A DNA stretch of 64,000 nt, taken from assembly GCA_016703005.1 (NCBI GenBank), contig JADJCX010000001.1, forward strand, positions 62,001 to 126,000. Reading direction: 5' to 3'. Source of the stretch: Flavobacteriales bacterium (lineage in GTDB: Bacteria > Bacteroidota > Bacteroidia > Flavobacteriales_F > PHOS-HE28). Under the pieces are notes generated by a model. The model made no database searches and was not told the origin of the DNA. It was given only the letters and a program-made list of their open reading frames with translations. Within the stretch, counting starts at the first letter, position 1, and the number at the start of each line of letters is the position of its first letter. Positions 9,477 through 20,524 of the stretch are shown one piece after another. Both the position numbers and the translations under genes were made by a program.

Positions 9477-10048
9477 AGACCCTGTGTGTAGTTGGCTACC
9501 CATTCCGGGTCGCGGACGTTTTTGAGCAGGCTGAAAGCCGAAGCACCGTGCACGATGTCGAGGTAGTGGTGCATGCCATGCTCGTGCAGCAGGAACATCT
9601 GGCGTTCGCTGGGGCACAAGGGCGTTTCGGCCCACCCAGTCTCATGTGTCCCGCCTTGTTCCTTGAACGGCCATTCCTGGAAACGGAGCTTCCATACCGT
9701 GGCGAACGGGTCGCACGCATCGATCTGCTCCTGCACTGTGCTGGCTTGATCCTGGTTGCAAAGGTCAATGCGATGTTCCCGGAAAAGATCAGCACCAGCT
9801 GGGTTGGCCTTGCTCTTCACAAGGCCCTTGGCCTGAAGAATGAATTGCTCAGCGGTGATCAACTCCCTGCTGATCACACTGTCCTCGTGGATCTTCACCA
9901 AAAAGCAAGTGTACAATTGGTTGTTCATGCCGGTTGCCAAACTGAAACCGAATTCCCAATGCGCGGGTTCGCTGGTCGGCGCACTTCCTGCGCCGACACC
10001 TACCAGTGCCAGCATTACTACCACGGCGAGCCAACGCGCGATGAACAT
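9473..10048 (-). CDS. Secreted protein of unknown function
   Basis: A 191-residue protein with an N-terminal signal or anchor (MFIARWLAVVVMLALVGVGAG). The mature part contains two closely spaced cysteines (CNQ and CDP near 116-127), a third at LCPSERQM and a histidine-rich stretch, LLHEHGMHHYLDIVHGASAF. The His cluster could bind a metal, but this is only a visual impression. I do not recognise the family. The gene ends inside the start codon of meaB. A TAATTTGG box lies five bases before its ATG, so transcription may begin at the start codon. Confidence 0.65.
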   Translation of the reverse strand: MFIARWLAVVVMLALVGVGAGSAPTSEPAHWEFGFSLATGMNNQLYTCFLVKIHEDSVISRELITAEQFILQAKGLVKSKANPAGADLFREHRIDLCNQDQASTVQEQIDACDPFATVWKLRFQEWPFKEQGGTHETGWAETPLCPSERQMFLLHEHGMHHYLDIVHGASAFSLLKNVRDPEWVANYTQGL

Positions 10049-10053
10049 GTCCG

Positions 10054-10061
10054 CCAAATTA
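10054..10061 (-). promoter_or_regulatory. Candidate -7 box (TAATTTGG) upstream of the 10048 start
   Basis: Minus-strand TAATTTGG differs from TAnnTTTG at one position and ends five bases before the ATG at 10048, so it would give an essentially leaderless mRNA for the secreted protein and meaB. Confidence 0.3.
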
Positions 10062-10071
10062 CGGCCGGGCC

Positions 10072-10113
10072 GGAATGAAGAAGAGCCACTCTTGAGTGGC
10101 TCTTCTTCATTCC
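10072..10113 (-). terminator. Long perfect hairpin, likely terminator
   Basis: A perfect inverted repeat with 20-base arms and a 2-base loop. It starts 31 nt beyond the stop codon of the last gene of the fibre-like array and just before the promoter of the next minus-strand gene. The position fits a transcription terminator of the array. Confidence 0.75.
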
Positions 10114-10143
10114 GCATCGAAGCAGACGATATGAACGCCGAAG

Positions 10144-12113
10144 TTACCGTTGCATTTCCGCCAATCGCTTCTCGATCAAATACTTCTGGAGCAGCTCCAT
10201 ACGCTCGTTCAATTCCTTGATGTGGAGCGCCTGCTCTTCCACCGTCACCCAAAGCTGGGTGTTCAGGTCGTCCAAGATGAAGCCGCCTTGCTGTTCCCAC
10301 GCCTTGCGTCCTTGGATGGTGGGCAGGTGGCGGTTGTTGGCGATGAAATCGGCCATCTCATCGATGCTGCGATGCTGGTAGCCGCGCGCAGCTTGGGCAT
10401 CTTCTTCCTTCACCGCACCGGTGTAGTAGCTATCGAACACGTGATCGCTCAACAATAGGTTGCCACCCCACACTTGGTTCTGTGCGCTGATGGTGCCCGG
10501 ACCTTGGAATGCGAATGGAGCTACACCTGAGGCCCAAGCCGCTGTACCCACCATAACGCCGTGGGGTGTATACATGTAATCGGCAATGGAATCGGTCTGC
10601 ACGAGCGACCCCACTTTGCAATAGAAGCGGATCTGGGGATGACGGTTCGCAGAGCCTTGTTGTCCCTGCCACTGGAAGGTGCCATCACAGGTGCCAAGGG
10701 ACATGCCGGTAAAATGCTGGCAACCGGGGGTATGGCTGTAACCAGTACACAATACACCGGGGCCGGCTTGTGGTGTGTTATTGGGACAACTGGCGAAGTA
10801 GCATGTGCCTGGGGCGAACAAACCACCGCAGGCGTCGCAGAAGGAACCGAAGAGCGAGGTGTAGGCCGTATTATCGAAACGAACAGAAGTTCCCCCAGCC
10901 CAATCGTTGTTGTTGAAGCAGTATTCCACGATCACATTGCCGGTACCGTTCCATGCGAATGGAGTGGAGAATGCGTGCACATTCCAGCCGTTCACTGCCG
11001 TGTAGGTGGCCGCAGTATGCACAGTGGTCATAGGCCCCGTGATGAATGCCGTGAGATTGGTTGCTGTGGTATTGACCATTTTGATCTCCACGTTCTGCAT
11101 CGGGTAGGTTGCGGCAAAATCCACATTGAACGCGAGGCCCTCGATCACCTCGGGTGTGGGACAGATGGCTGATACGGCCGGCACCGTGAAGTTGGCCATT
11201 ACGGCGTTCAATTCGGTCGCACGGTACAAGTACTGCACCTTGTGATCTTCCCAGCCTGTCGCGTAAGGGGATTCAATGGTGCTGCCAACGGAAATGGGCC
11301 CCGTGCCAATAGTGACATAGTCAGCAGCAGGGGCGTTCGAAATGTCCGGATTGGGCAGGGAAGCCGGGCGCGGGTAGTTGCACCCCCCACTGAGGTACTG
11401 CCAACGCTGGTTGATGCGCTCGCCGAAAACGTTCTCCAACTGGTACCAGTTGTTGATGGGAGCGCCCATGTAGCCTTGGTGTACAGTGGTGCCGGGCAGC
11501 ACACCGGGCACGCCCCTGATGTTGCCAGGCAGGTTACCTGGTGTACCGCCGTTAACGAGGATGCCACCGGCCACTTCCATCATTTCGTTGGTGGTAGCGG
11601 TGTTCACGCCCACACGACCAGGCGTGGCTCCAGCCGTAATGGTCACCCCGATCGGAGGGATACCGGCCGTGCTATTGGTGCGCAAGCGGAAGTTCTGGTT
11701 GTCGAAGGTGCCAGCGTAGTCGAGTGCGGGGTTGGTAGCGGCATCGCCATAGAGGCTCCAGCCTGCGCCGTTGCTCACATGCTGCCAGAGTGTTCCATCA
11801 TAATACCAGTATCCCTTAGGTTGTGGTTGCGCCGGTAATGGAGGCACAAACCATGGTCTGGTAAACGATAAGGCCTGGTAGCGGTGCGGCGCTGATAGCA
11901 ACGCCCTTGCGGGTGGTCCATGCGGGGGATGAGGATACCCATTTTGGCACCGGGCAACAGGGAAGCCACGCTCACGTCGAGCATGGCATCGGCGGCGGGC
12001 ACGAAGGCCGGGTTGCGGCTGATGCCCAACTGCGCCATGGCGGGTGCAAGGCAGATGATCAGCAATAAACTCAGAAGGGCACGCCGTGCGATCGAGTAGG
12101 GGTTCTTGTTCAT
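10144..12113 (-). CDS. Secreted fibre-like protein, array member 1 (frameshifted)
   Basis: The N-terminus starts at 12113 with a signal peptide (cut near PAMAQ). The N-terminal module is the common Bacteroidota form, AMLDVSVASL ... MGILIPRM ... GYWYYDGTLW. A middle domain contains VQYLYRATELNAV, GWNVHAFSTPFAWNG and NVIVEYCFNNNDW, a beta-sandwich type found in surface proteins. The C-terminus has LSDHVFDSYYTG, DEMADFIANNRHLPTI and LWVTVEEQALHIKELNERME. It resembles the DYVF...NKHLPxI...ELTLYIIEL coiled-coil module seen at the ends of tail-fibre-like proteins. Two indels near 11925 and 11840 put about 30 residues out of frame. Large parts are near-identical to array member 2. Function is inferred: cell-surface or matrix fibre. 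Confidence 0.75.
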
Positions 12114-12171
12114 ATCAACCCGGTGTTGCAATTGTCCATCCGCCGCCAACCGTGCCCGTAAGGCCCGAAAT

Positions 12172-12198
12172 GGAAGAGCCGCTTTTGGCGGCCCTTCC
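12172..12198 (-). terminator. Hairpin after array member 2
   Basis: Arms of 11 bases, GGAAGAGCCGC and GCGGCCCTTCC, with one G-U compatible mismatch and a five-base T-rich loop. It lies 36 nt downstream of the stop of array member 2, so it may be an attenuator between members 2 and 1. Confidence 0.45.
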
Positions 12199-12233
12199 CA
12201 ATACCGCTCGGTAGCGAGCGACGCAAGTCGCCT

Positions 12234-14162
12234 CTACCGTTTCAACTCCGCCAGTCGCTTCTCGATCAAATACTTCTGGAGCAGTTCCATGCGCTCGTTC
12301 AGTTCCTTGATGTGGAGCGCCTGCTCTTCCACCGTTACCCAAAGCTGGGTGTTCAAGTCGTCCACGATGAAGCCGCCTTGCTCTTCCCACGCCTTGCGTC
12401 CTTGGATGGTAGGCAAGTGACGGTTGTTCGCGATGAACTCGGCCATCTCATCGATGCTGCGGTGCTGGTAGCCACGCGCGGCTTGTGCATCTTCTTCCTT
12501 CACCTCACCGGTGTAGTAGCGATGGAAGACGTGATCACTCAACAATAGGTTACCTCCCCACACTTGGAACTGTGCGCTGATGGTGCCAGGGCCTTGGAAT
12601 GCGAATGGAGCTATGCTTGAGGCCCAAGCCGCTGTACCCACCATAATGCCGTGCGGTGTGTACATGTAATCGGCAATGGAATCGGTCTGCACGAGTGAAC
12701 CCACTTTACAATAGAAACGGATCTGGGGGTGCTTGTTGGCAGCACCTTGCTGGCCAGTGAATTGGAACGTTCCATCGCACGTGGTCATTGGCATACCCGT
12801 GGTGTGCTGACAGCCTCCAGTATGGCTGTAGCCTGTGCACAGAACACCGGGGGCGGCCTGAGCAGTGCCGGGAGGGCATGTATTGAAATAACACGTTCCA
12901 GGGGCGAACAGACTTCCGCAGGCATCGCAATAAGAGCCGAAAAGACCCGCGTAGGTGGTGGCGTCGAACGCAACGGTGGAGTTACCCGTCCAGTTGTTGT
13001 TGTTGAAGCAGTATTCCACCACCACGTTACTCGAGCCGTTCCAACCGAAGGGCGTGCTGAACGCGTGAGCGTTCCAACCGACCACGGGAACAAAGCTGGG
13101 GTTCGTGTACACCGTGGTCATCGGGCCGACATAGAACCCGCCACCCAAACCACCCAGGACCGTATTGGTCATTTGATCTCTACGTTCTCCATGGGCTGCG
13201 CAGCGACTGCCTGGCGCGGAACGCAAGCCCCTCGATCACCTCGGGCAGAGGGCAGATGGAGGAAACGGCAGGAACCGTGAAGTTCGCCAGACCGCATTCA
13301 TCTCGGTGACCGTGTACAGGTACTGCACCTTGTTGTCTTCCCAGAATTGCGCATACGGCGTTTCGATGGTGGCGCTACTGGTGGAGCCACCCGTGCCGAT
13401 GGTGACATAATCAGCGGCAGCAGCACTTGTGAGATCCGGGTTGGGCAGGGAAGCCGGGCGCGGGTAGTTGCACCCCCCGCTGAGGTACTGCCAACGCTGG
13501 TTGAGGCGCTCGCCGAAGACGTTCTCCAATTGGTACCAAGTGTTGATGGGAGCACCCATGTAGCCTTGGTGCACTGTGGTGCCGGGCAATACGCCGGGCA
13601 CACCCCTGATGTTGCCGGGAAGGTTACCCGGTGTACCGCCGTTAACGAGGATGCCACCGGCCACTTCCATCATTTCGTTGGTGGTGGCGGTGTTCACGCC
13701 CACGCGACCGGGAGTTGCACCGGCGGTAATGGTCACCCCGATCGGAGGGATACCGGCCGTGCTGTTGGTGCGCAAGCGGAAGTTCTGGTTGTCGAACGTG
13801 CCGACATAGTCCACAGCGGAGTTGGTGGCGGCATCGCCGTAGAGGTTCCAACCCGAACCACTGCTTACGGGCACCCACACGGTACCGTCGTAATACCAGT
13901 AGCCCACGGGAGCCGTGTTCTGGTATACAATGAGGCCGGTAGCAGGAGCACCGCTGATCGCAACGCGCTGAGCGGCGCTCATGCGGGGTATAAGAATTCC
14001 CATCTTGGCATTGGCCGCAAGGGAAGCCACGCTCACATCGAGCATAGCATCGGCAGCGGGCACGAAGGCTGGGTTGCGGCTGATGCCCAACTGCGACATG
14101 GCGGGCAGGGCAGCGGCGAAACCAAGCACTGCGATCGAAAGCCGTGAGGTAAAGAGCTTCAT
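12234..14162 (-). CDS. Secreted fibre-like protein, array member 2 (frameshifted)
   Basis: The architecture is the same as member 1. It has a signal peptide from ATG 14162 (cut near PAMSQ) and the N-terminal module GISRNPAFVPAADAMLDVSV ... ILIPRMSAAQRVAIS ... GLIVYQNTAPVGYWYYDG. The middle sandwich has WNAHAFSTPFGWNG and NVVVEYCFNNNNW, with a cysteine-rich strip CDACGSLFAPGTCYFNTCPP. The C-terminal module is LLLSDHVFHRYYTG ... FIANNRHLPTI ... ALHIKELNERMELLQ. The frame breaks between about 13290 and 13200; member 1 shows the uninterrupted sequence there. N- and C-terminal thirds are close to identical with member 1 at DNA level, indicating recent duplication or gene conversion. It follows member 3 by 12 nt. 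Confidence 0.75.
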
Positions 14163-14174
14163 GTTCGTTCCAGC

Positions 14175-16135
14175 TTAGTGTTTGGTGGCTTGTGCGGCCA
14201 AGCGTGCAGCGCAACCTTGCACCAGCACGGCCTTCTCAGCTTCGTTCAGGGTACCCATGTTCGCGATGGCCGCCTTCGCAGCAACGAACTGGCTATGATC
14301 GATCGGTCCGGTACCGGCCAGCACTGCCAAGCCGTCCAGTCGTTTGTTCAGGTCTGTGATATAGAGAGCTTGTGTCTCGGTGGTCGCCCACAACTGGTTG
14401 GTGATGTCCCCAAGACCAAAACCTCCTTTCGCCTGCCATTCCTCCCGTCCTTTAATGGTGGGCAGGTGCCGGTGATGCTCTGTGTAGGCAGCCATTTCTT
14501 CTAGCGACAAGTTGCGACCGGTTCCGTGCATCGCAGCATCCTGCGGCATCACCTTGCCATCGAAATGGCGGTCGAAGACGTGATCACTCAGTTGAACTTG
14601 ATCATCGAACACCCCAACCTCTGCTGATCTGGCCCCAGCCCCTGAAAGCGAAATAGGGCAACGGGCCTTTGCTGGCTCCAACCCGGGTTCAATTCAGCGA
14701 TCAAACCACCGTGGTAGTTCACATAGTCGCCCGAGGAAACAGTAGCAGGCGGTGCCGTTGAAACACCGTTGCTGGCCAGTGGTGAACTGTAACCGAATTG
14801 TCCGTGGTGGAACCCGATTGCTTCCGCAACCCGTGATTAGCCAGGCACGCGCCCGAACCAGCGCACGCGGCGGTCCCAGGTCGAATAGGTGCCATTGAAC
14901 GGCAGCCCAGTGCTCGTTTGCACAGTGTGGTTGGTCGCAACGCCACCGGCGCCGTTGGCACCTTGGATATCAATGATGATCCCACGTTCAATCCCACACG
15001 AACGGCGTCGCGAATGTGAAGGCCTTCCAACCGGCTCCTGCAGCGGGTTGAGGCGTACCGATCCCACCTGTTGCACAACGGCCAGCGGGATCAACCGAGT
15101 TATCGAATCCGGTGAGTGAGGTTGAGTGGATGTTTGATGTTCACCGAAAACGCTCCGGTCTTCGCCCGGTATGAGAGACGGTTGAATGCGAAGGCGATGC
15201 CGGTGATCTGCGCACGGCAGCAAAATCCACCTGTTGCAGCAGGGTTGTTGAAGATTTGGTTCAATTCATGTTCAACTCATCAGGGCCGGAACAAATATTG
15301 GTGCCGGTAACGGGTGCGCCTAAAGTCGTTGCAACGTCCAGGAGTGATACGATACCCGTTGCTTGTTCCGATTCGCAACAGGCTCAGGTCCACGAAACCC
15401 GTTGCACATTCACGGGCTACCAGCGGCCGCATAGGAAGCACCCTTCACTTCGGTGTAGTCGTTCTCGATCTTGCGCCAGCCGGTAGGGGTGCCGTTGATG
15501 TTGCCTTCATGTTGGCTGTAGCTGTACGGATTGAACGGCGTGATCGGCCACAAAGCATTGTACGTTGTGTACCGGATCGTACCTGCCGTATTCGTCGCAG
15601 CAGTACCGGTCTGCTTAATAGCGCCCAAGAGGTCCAGCTTTTCAACCGGGTTGATCACGCCCACACCGAAGTCGCCTTGCAGATCAACACGAGCGCGTTC
15701 GAGGTTGTTGGTGCGGAAAACGAGCGGCTGGGCGTCGCTGGTGCCGAGATAATTCTGGCCAACGCCCACACCGGGAACCGTACCGGTATTACCTAGGATA
15801 TCCCACGGGCTGCCGGGCATAATGCGGTTCCAGATACCGTTATCGAAGAACCAGAAGCCCTCCTCGCTGGTGGGAGCCGTTACATAAACCGTGAGACCAT
15901 TCGCTGGTGCGGCAATGGCATCGCGCTCGGTATCGATCATGCGCGGGATCAGAACACCCTTCTGCGTTTGGGGCAGGAGGTAATTGCTCTGCACATCGAG
16001 CAGGCCATGCGGATGAGGAGCGGCCCCATCGCGGTTCACCGCAATGTTGTTGGTCTGTGCCAACACCGTTGTAAGAGCGAGGCAGGTCGCAGTAGTTGCG
16101 AAAGACCCGAAGCTGAGCGATCGGAAAGTGGTCAT
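14175..16135 (-). CDS. Secreted fibre-like protein, array member 3 (several frameshifts)
   Basis: The N-terminal part (16135 to about 15410) has a signal peptide (cut near TVLAQ), HGLLDVQSNYLLPQTQ, GVLIPRMIDTERDAIAAPAN and GFWFFDNGIW. It then has a repetitive beta region with LVFRTNNLERARVDLQG. The C-terminal part (14681 to 14175) has VQLSDHVFDRHFDGKV, EEMAAYTEHHRHLPTI and ALYITDLNKRLD. It ends in a helical tail, NMGTLNEAEKAVLVQG, that members 1 and 2 lack. The centre, about 14680-15410, switches frame repeatedly and no continuous frame exists. It is the most damaged of the four, so real decay is possible besides sequencing error. A GTG at 16159 is an alternative start; ATG 16135 fits the signal peptide. 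It is 20 nt downstream of member 4. Confidence 0.65.
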
Positions 16136-16155
16136 GATCGTGCGGTGTTGGATGA

Positions 16156-18074
16156 TCACTGGTTGGCGTTGTGTCGGCGGAGGGCCGCGATCAACTGGTT
16201 CTTCTCTACAGCCGTAAGCCGTGGACTGTCCTGTATGGCCGCAATACGCGCGGTCAACGTCTCCGCATCCATGCGCTCCCCGAAGGCGGCGGCCTCGAGC
16301 GATTTCAAACCACCGTTCAGTTCGGTGATGTAGATGGCCTGCTCTTCAACAGTTTCCCAAAGCCCTGTGCTCAATTCGCCTAAGCTCTGCTTTCCATGCG
16401 TTTCCCATTCTTGTCGGCTCGGCATACTGGGCAGGTGGCGCTTTTCAGCGAGGTAGCCCTCCAACTGATCCAGCGGCAACATGGGTTTACCCAAATGGGC
16501 TTCTTCAGCGCGGGGGGCACCATCGAAGTAGCGGTCGAACACGTGATCGCTCAATTGAGCATTGCCATCGAACACGCCTTTCTGTGCACGAATAACGCCA
16601 GGGCCTTGGAACATGCCGGGCTGAACGGCCCATGCGGCTTGGCCAACGAGCAGCCCACCGGTATAATGAACGTAGGTCCCGTTCGGGATCAGGAGCGGTG
16701 ATGGCACTTGGGCTTGGCCCGTGAAACGGATAACCGCACGCTCGTTGGTGGCACCGATCCACGAAAGGGGCGGCGGCTGGGAAGTTCAAACTGTAAAACC
16801 CCGGAGGTGCCGAAGCGGGCACGGTAGCATCGATCTGCCCCCCGTTCACAGCGGTCGAGATATGACCGTAAAAACTGCAATTCGCAAATCCAGTGTTCAC
16901 TTGTACAGTGGGGCTTACACCTGCTTGGGCGGCGCGGGCATAGGAGACATCCACGAGAAGATCGCCACCGGTCCAGTTGAAGCCTGCGATCGGGAATGGG
17001 CTGCACACCGGCGGCCACAACTGTTGTAAGAGTACCCATCGGAGCCAAAGCACTTGTCGGACGATCGAATCCGCCGACAAGAGTGGTCCCCGCAGGAACG
17101 TTGCTCAGACGAATCTGGATCTGCACTGATGCAGGGGCAGGCAATTGAATGTCATCACTAGTAATACGGAAAGCCACCTCGGTGATCGGACCCGGGCACA
17201 AACCCCACCCAACAAGCTCAGCCCCTGTGAACACGTACTGGCGCTTGCTGCCACGACCGTTGGACGTAGGATAGGGAGTGTCACTGAACGTAGGAGTAGG
17301 CACGTTGCTGATCCCACCGTTATTGGGCACGTCCATAGTGCCGTTACCACAGAGCAACTGCGTGCCATTGTAAGGAGCAGGATGAACCTCAGTGAAGGCG
17401 TTCTCCAACCGGTCCCAACCTGTTGCAGCGCCGGTGGTGTTGCCTTGGTGGAAGGGGATCTGCGGCACCATGGCCGGGTACGGCGCGTTGAGCACAGGAG
17501 CCGTGTTGTAGCGCATAACACCGGCTTGATCGGTCAAGCTGCCGGGTGCGCCGCCAGTGGTCATGTGTATGGCGCCGGTCACAGAAAGAGCCTCAACCGG
17601 GTTGTTGTTGGCAATACCGAGGAAACTGGTGGTGCCGCCTAGGCGCATGCGCTCAACGGCCTGCGTGGCGAAGATCAGGGGTTGGCCATCGGTGGTGCCG
17701 AGGAAGTTCGTTGCGGGGTTGGTACCGCTGTTACCTGCGAGCAGCCAGCCGTTACCGGTGCTCATGCGGTACCAGCCTGCATTGGGTGCGGTAGCATCGT
17801 AGTACCACAAGCCGTTGGGGGTGGAGTTGCCTGGATCGGCGATCTGGTACACCCACAAACCGTTATTGGCCGCAAGCGTTGGAATGGCCAACCGCTGTGC
17901 CTCGATCATGCGCGGTATGAGGATACCGCGCGTGGTGGAGGCCACATCCAGAATGGCGGAAGGTGCGGCCACCGCACCAGTGGTATTGATCGCGGTGCCC
18001 TGCGCCAAGGACACCGTGGAAAGCAAAGCGGCTGGGATGAGCGACCACAGCAGTCGGGAGGCGATATGCTTCAT
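16156..18074 (-). CDS. Secreted fibre-like protein, array member 4, first gene of the operon (frameshifted)
   Basis: Signal peptide from ATG 18074 (cut near VSLAQ), then SAILDVASTTRGILIPRMIE, NGLWVYQIADPGNS and GLWYYDATAPNAGWY. The middle is a sandwich domain with KRQYVFTGAELVGWGL and ITEVAFRI. The C-terminus has AQLSDHVFDRYFDGAP, GYLAEKRHLPSMPS and LWETVEEQAIYITELNGGLK plus a short helical tail like that of member 3. Frames change near 17020 and 16790. It is the first gene downstream of a good promoter match, so the four genes probably form one transcript in the order 4-3-2-1. Confidence 0.72.
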
Positions 18075-18129
18075 GTTACAGAGCGATCGTTAAGTGTGCC
18101 AGAGAGCGAAATGTACGTACGGCAAGCGC

Positions 18130-18161
18130 CAAATGTAGCTTCGGCCCAGTGCCTTCTGCAA
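18130..18161 (-). promoter_or_regulatory. Bacteroidota-type promoter for the fibre-like array
   Basis: On the minus strand a TTG at 18161-18159 is followed after 21 bases by TACATTTG at 18137-18130. This is the phylum's -33 TTG / -7 TAnnTTTG arrangement with a full -7 match. The leader to ATG 18074 would be about 50 nt. Confidence 0.6.
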
Positions 18162-18331
18162 GCCGCTGAGCGCGAAGTGATGAACAACGGGAAAGTGGAA
18201 ACAGGGCTTCGGGACATTCCGGGACCATGACGCCGGATGCCTATATCGGTTGCCCGAAGGTTTTCAACAGGGGGCGTGCGAGCGGGGAGTGATGAGTGGT
18301 GAACGGCTGGAAATACCGGATGAAATACCGC

Positions 18332-20521
18332 TCATTGCTCAACTACGAAACGCCCAGTATGTAGGCAGCTGCCATCGGGCGCCAGCACGCGCAATGCATA
18401 TGTGCCGGGGTCGGCGCCGGTGATCGGGAGGCTCAGCGTGCAAAGACCTTGGGTCAGGAAACCTTGTTGTTGTGACACGATCCGGCCGGTGGCATCGAGC
18501 GCTTGTACGGTGCAGGGCCCATCAAAGGCGGAAATGAGGTCAATACTTACCGCTCCGATCGCCGGGTTCGGGTAGGGGGCGCCCATTTGTGCCAGACTTC
18601 CGAAGGCTACGGCAACGGTGCTGGAATAGGTGAAGCTGCCATCACTGTCCACTTGTTTCAACCGATAATAACCGACCCCCCGGAACGGAGCCGTGTCGAT
18701 CAGCTTGTATGCAGTTACAGTTGAACTGGTACCGGACCCTTCCACTCGGCCGATCGCGGAGAACGAACCGCCATCGGTACCGCGCTCCACCATGAAATGG
18801 TCATTATCCAGTTCACTGGCGGTGGCCCATTCCAATTCAACGGTCGAAGCTCTCGCAAATGCATTGAAGCTCAACAATTCAATGGGAAGCACTGTACAAT
18901 CCAAGCTGGCGCCATTGGTCAGGTTCCAATTCAGGTCGAAGGCCAACCCGCTTTGGCTGAAATTGCTGATGTACATGATGTAGACCTGTCCGGCCACTAC
19001 AGGTAGGTCGTCGACCCATTTGTCACCCCCGGCTCCTTCGGTAGGGTCGGTGGCAGTGTAGTTCAAACCGGTATCACCAGCTGGCGCTGCGAAAGAGCAG
19101 CGTAGCGGTGCGCCAGGAGGCGGGCAAACGGGGTTCGCCATCGGTCCCCAGATCGCAAAGTCATAGTCGTCGGTTGCGTCTGCGGGTGAAATGGTCATGG
19201 CAATATTCCCGCTTGTGCTCGGGCTGAAGAAGTACCAGGTGCCTTGGCGCTCAGCAGCCCCCAAGCAACCCTGATTACCAGCATCGAGGTCGGCCACACA
19301 CCCGGTGCTGGTGGTGGTGTTGTTGAATGCTTGATTGTTGCAAATGGTAATGGCACCAGCGCAATCCTCCGGCGGCGCGGGTGCTGGATTGCAATCAACG
19401 GTTTGGGTGAACACGATACCTGTGGCAGGCGAGGGGCCGTCGCTCCAAATGCAGCCCGGGGTGAGGCTGTAACTGATCTCGCCGGGGAAAGGGCTTATCT
19501 CCGTGTATTGCACCACTAGGATATCGCCGATGAATAGCCCAATGAGGGCAGTGCCCGAGGCACCGGTGATGGTATAGTTGGTGAACGGCGAACCGTTGAT
19601 GCTGATGCCCACGGTGCTCCCATCCCAACCATCTCCGAAACTGTCGAACATGTTCAGCGTGTAAATGCAATCGCCAGCAGGTGGAACAATGGAATACAGA
19701 CACATATTAAAAGTGCCAGTGGCTCCGAGGAAGCCGAACACGCGCACATAATAGGTGGCACCGGGCGTCAATCCGGTCAGACTCAAGTACGGCATGGTCC
19801 CTGGGCCACTGTCATCATCGCACGCCACCTCGGCAAAACCGGTGGAGCAGTTGGTTGCCGAATACACCGCGATCAACGCATCGGTCATGGTGCCTGCGGT
19901 GGTTTCAATGATCATAGCACCGCTAGCGGGTGCTGTGAAGGTGAACCAGACATCGCCACCGGCCACCAGCCCGCAGCTCGGTGATGCCGGCACGGTAGTG
20001 ATGGTCGAGCCTACGCTGCTGAAGCTCTGCAGCACACAACTCGTGTTCACCGGCACGGCTGTCGAGGTACAAGGGTTGTCGTTCGTGACCGGTGGTGGTG
20101 GGGCTGCGCAGACAATAGTGAGCGGGGCACACGCCGCGTTGTTCGCACAGGGGAAGGCATCAACCAGCACCCGCAACTGGCCGGTGAACGTGGCCAACCA
20201 TGTCACCGATGACTGGAGGCTGAACAATCCGCAAGCGTTGTTGTCATCGTTGTATCCGAGCGAAGCACCACCTGCGTTGTTGAACAAGGTGATCTCCGTA
20301 TCGAACGGCGCACCGCACGTGCTGAAGGTGTACGTATTACCAGCGATCACGTTCACCAAGGCATACTGCCCACCAGCGACACACGGCACTGTCATGGTGC
20401 CGGGGCAAGGCGGGGTGATCGCAGCACCGGTAAGCGTGTTGTTGTTGGTACACTGCGCCAAGCCCGCTGCCGGCCCGAGAGCGATCAACAGCACAACGGC
20501 TATGTACTTCTCGCCAGCCAT
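18332..20521 (-). CDS. Large T9SS-sorted surface protein with pre-peptidase-like domains (paralog A)
   Basis: An intact 729-residue protein with an N-terminal signal peptide (cut near AGLAQ). An N-terminal beta domain includes AGNTYTFSTCGAPFDTEITL and is followed by a PPC-like repeat (GGDVWFTFTAP ... GATYYVRVFGF). Next come a FDSFGDGWDGSTVGISING module and a DYDFAIWGPM ... VYIMYISNFSQSG domain. It ends with the family hallmark NGASLDCTVLPIELLSF, a VELEWATASELDNDHF strand domain and a T9SS type A C-terminal domain (APYPNPAIGAVSIDL ... DPGTYALRVLAPDG). Such proteins are exported by T9SS and attached to the cell surface or released. It starts three bases after the stop of the small secreted-protein gene, hence cotranscribed. 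Ligand or enzymatic role unknown. Confidence 0.85.
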   Translation of the reverse strand: MAGEKYIAVVLLIALGPAAGLAQCTNNNTLTGAAITPPCPGTMTVPCVAGGQYALVNVIAGNTYTFSTCGAPFDTEITLFNNAGGASLGYNDDNNACGLFSLQSSVTWLATFTGQLRVLVDAFPCANNAACAPLTIVCAAPPPPVTNDNPCTSTAVPVNTSCVLQSFSSVGSTITTVPASPSCGLVAGGDVWFTFTAPASGAMIIETTAGTMTDALIAVYSATNCSTGFAEVACDDDSGPGTMPYLSLTGLTPGATYYVRVFGFLGATGTFNMCLYSIVPPAGDCIYTLNMFDSFGDGWDGSTVGISINGSPFTNYTITGASGTALIGLFIGDILVVQYTEISPFPGEISYSLTPGCIWSDGPSPATGIVFTQTVDCNPAPAPPEDCAGAITICNNQAFNNTTTSTGCVADLDAGNQGCLGAAERQGTWYFFSPSTSGNIAMTISPADATDDYDFAIWGPMANPVCPPPGAPLRCSFAAPAGDTGLNYTATDPTEGAGGDKWVDDLPVVAGQVYIMYISNFSQSGLAFDLNWNLTNGASLDCTVLPIELLSFNAFARASTVELEWATASELDNDHFMVERGTDGGSFSAIGRVEGSGTSSTVTAYKLIDTAPFRGVGYYRLKQVDSDGSFTYSSTVAVAFGSLAQMGAPYPNPAIGAVSIDLISAFDGPCTVQALDATGRIVSQQQGFLTQGLCTLSLPITGADPGTYALRVLAPDGSCLHTGRFVVEQ

Positions 20522-20524
20522 GGG

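Noticed and set aside
10054..10113. Small RNA gene formed by the long hairpin
   Set aside because: The hairpin sits directly after a stop codon at the end of a gene array and is fully explained as a terminator.
18075..18331. Coding gene in the 257-base gap before the fibre-like array
   Set aside because: No frame shows a start with signal or domain; the best-supported content is the promoter at 18130-18161.
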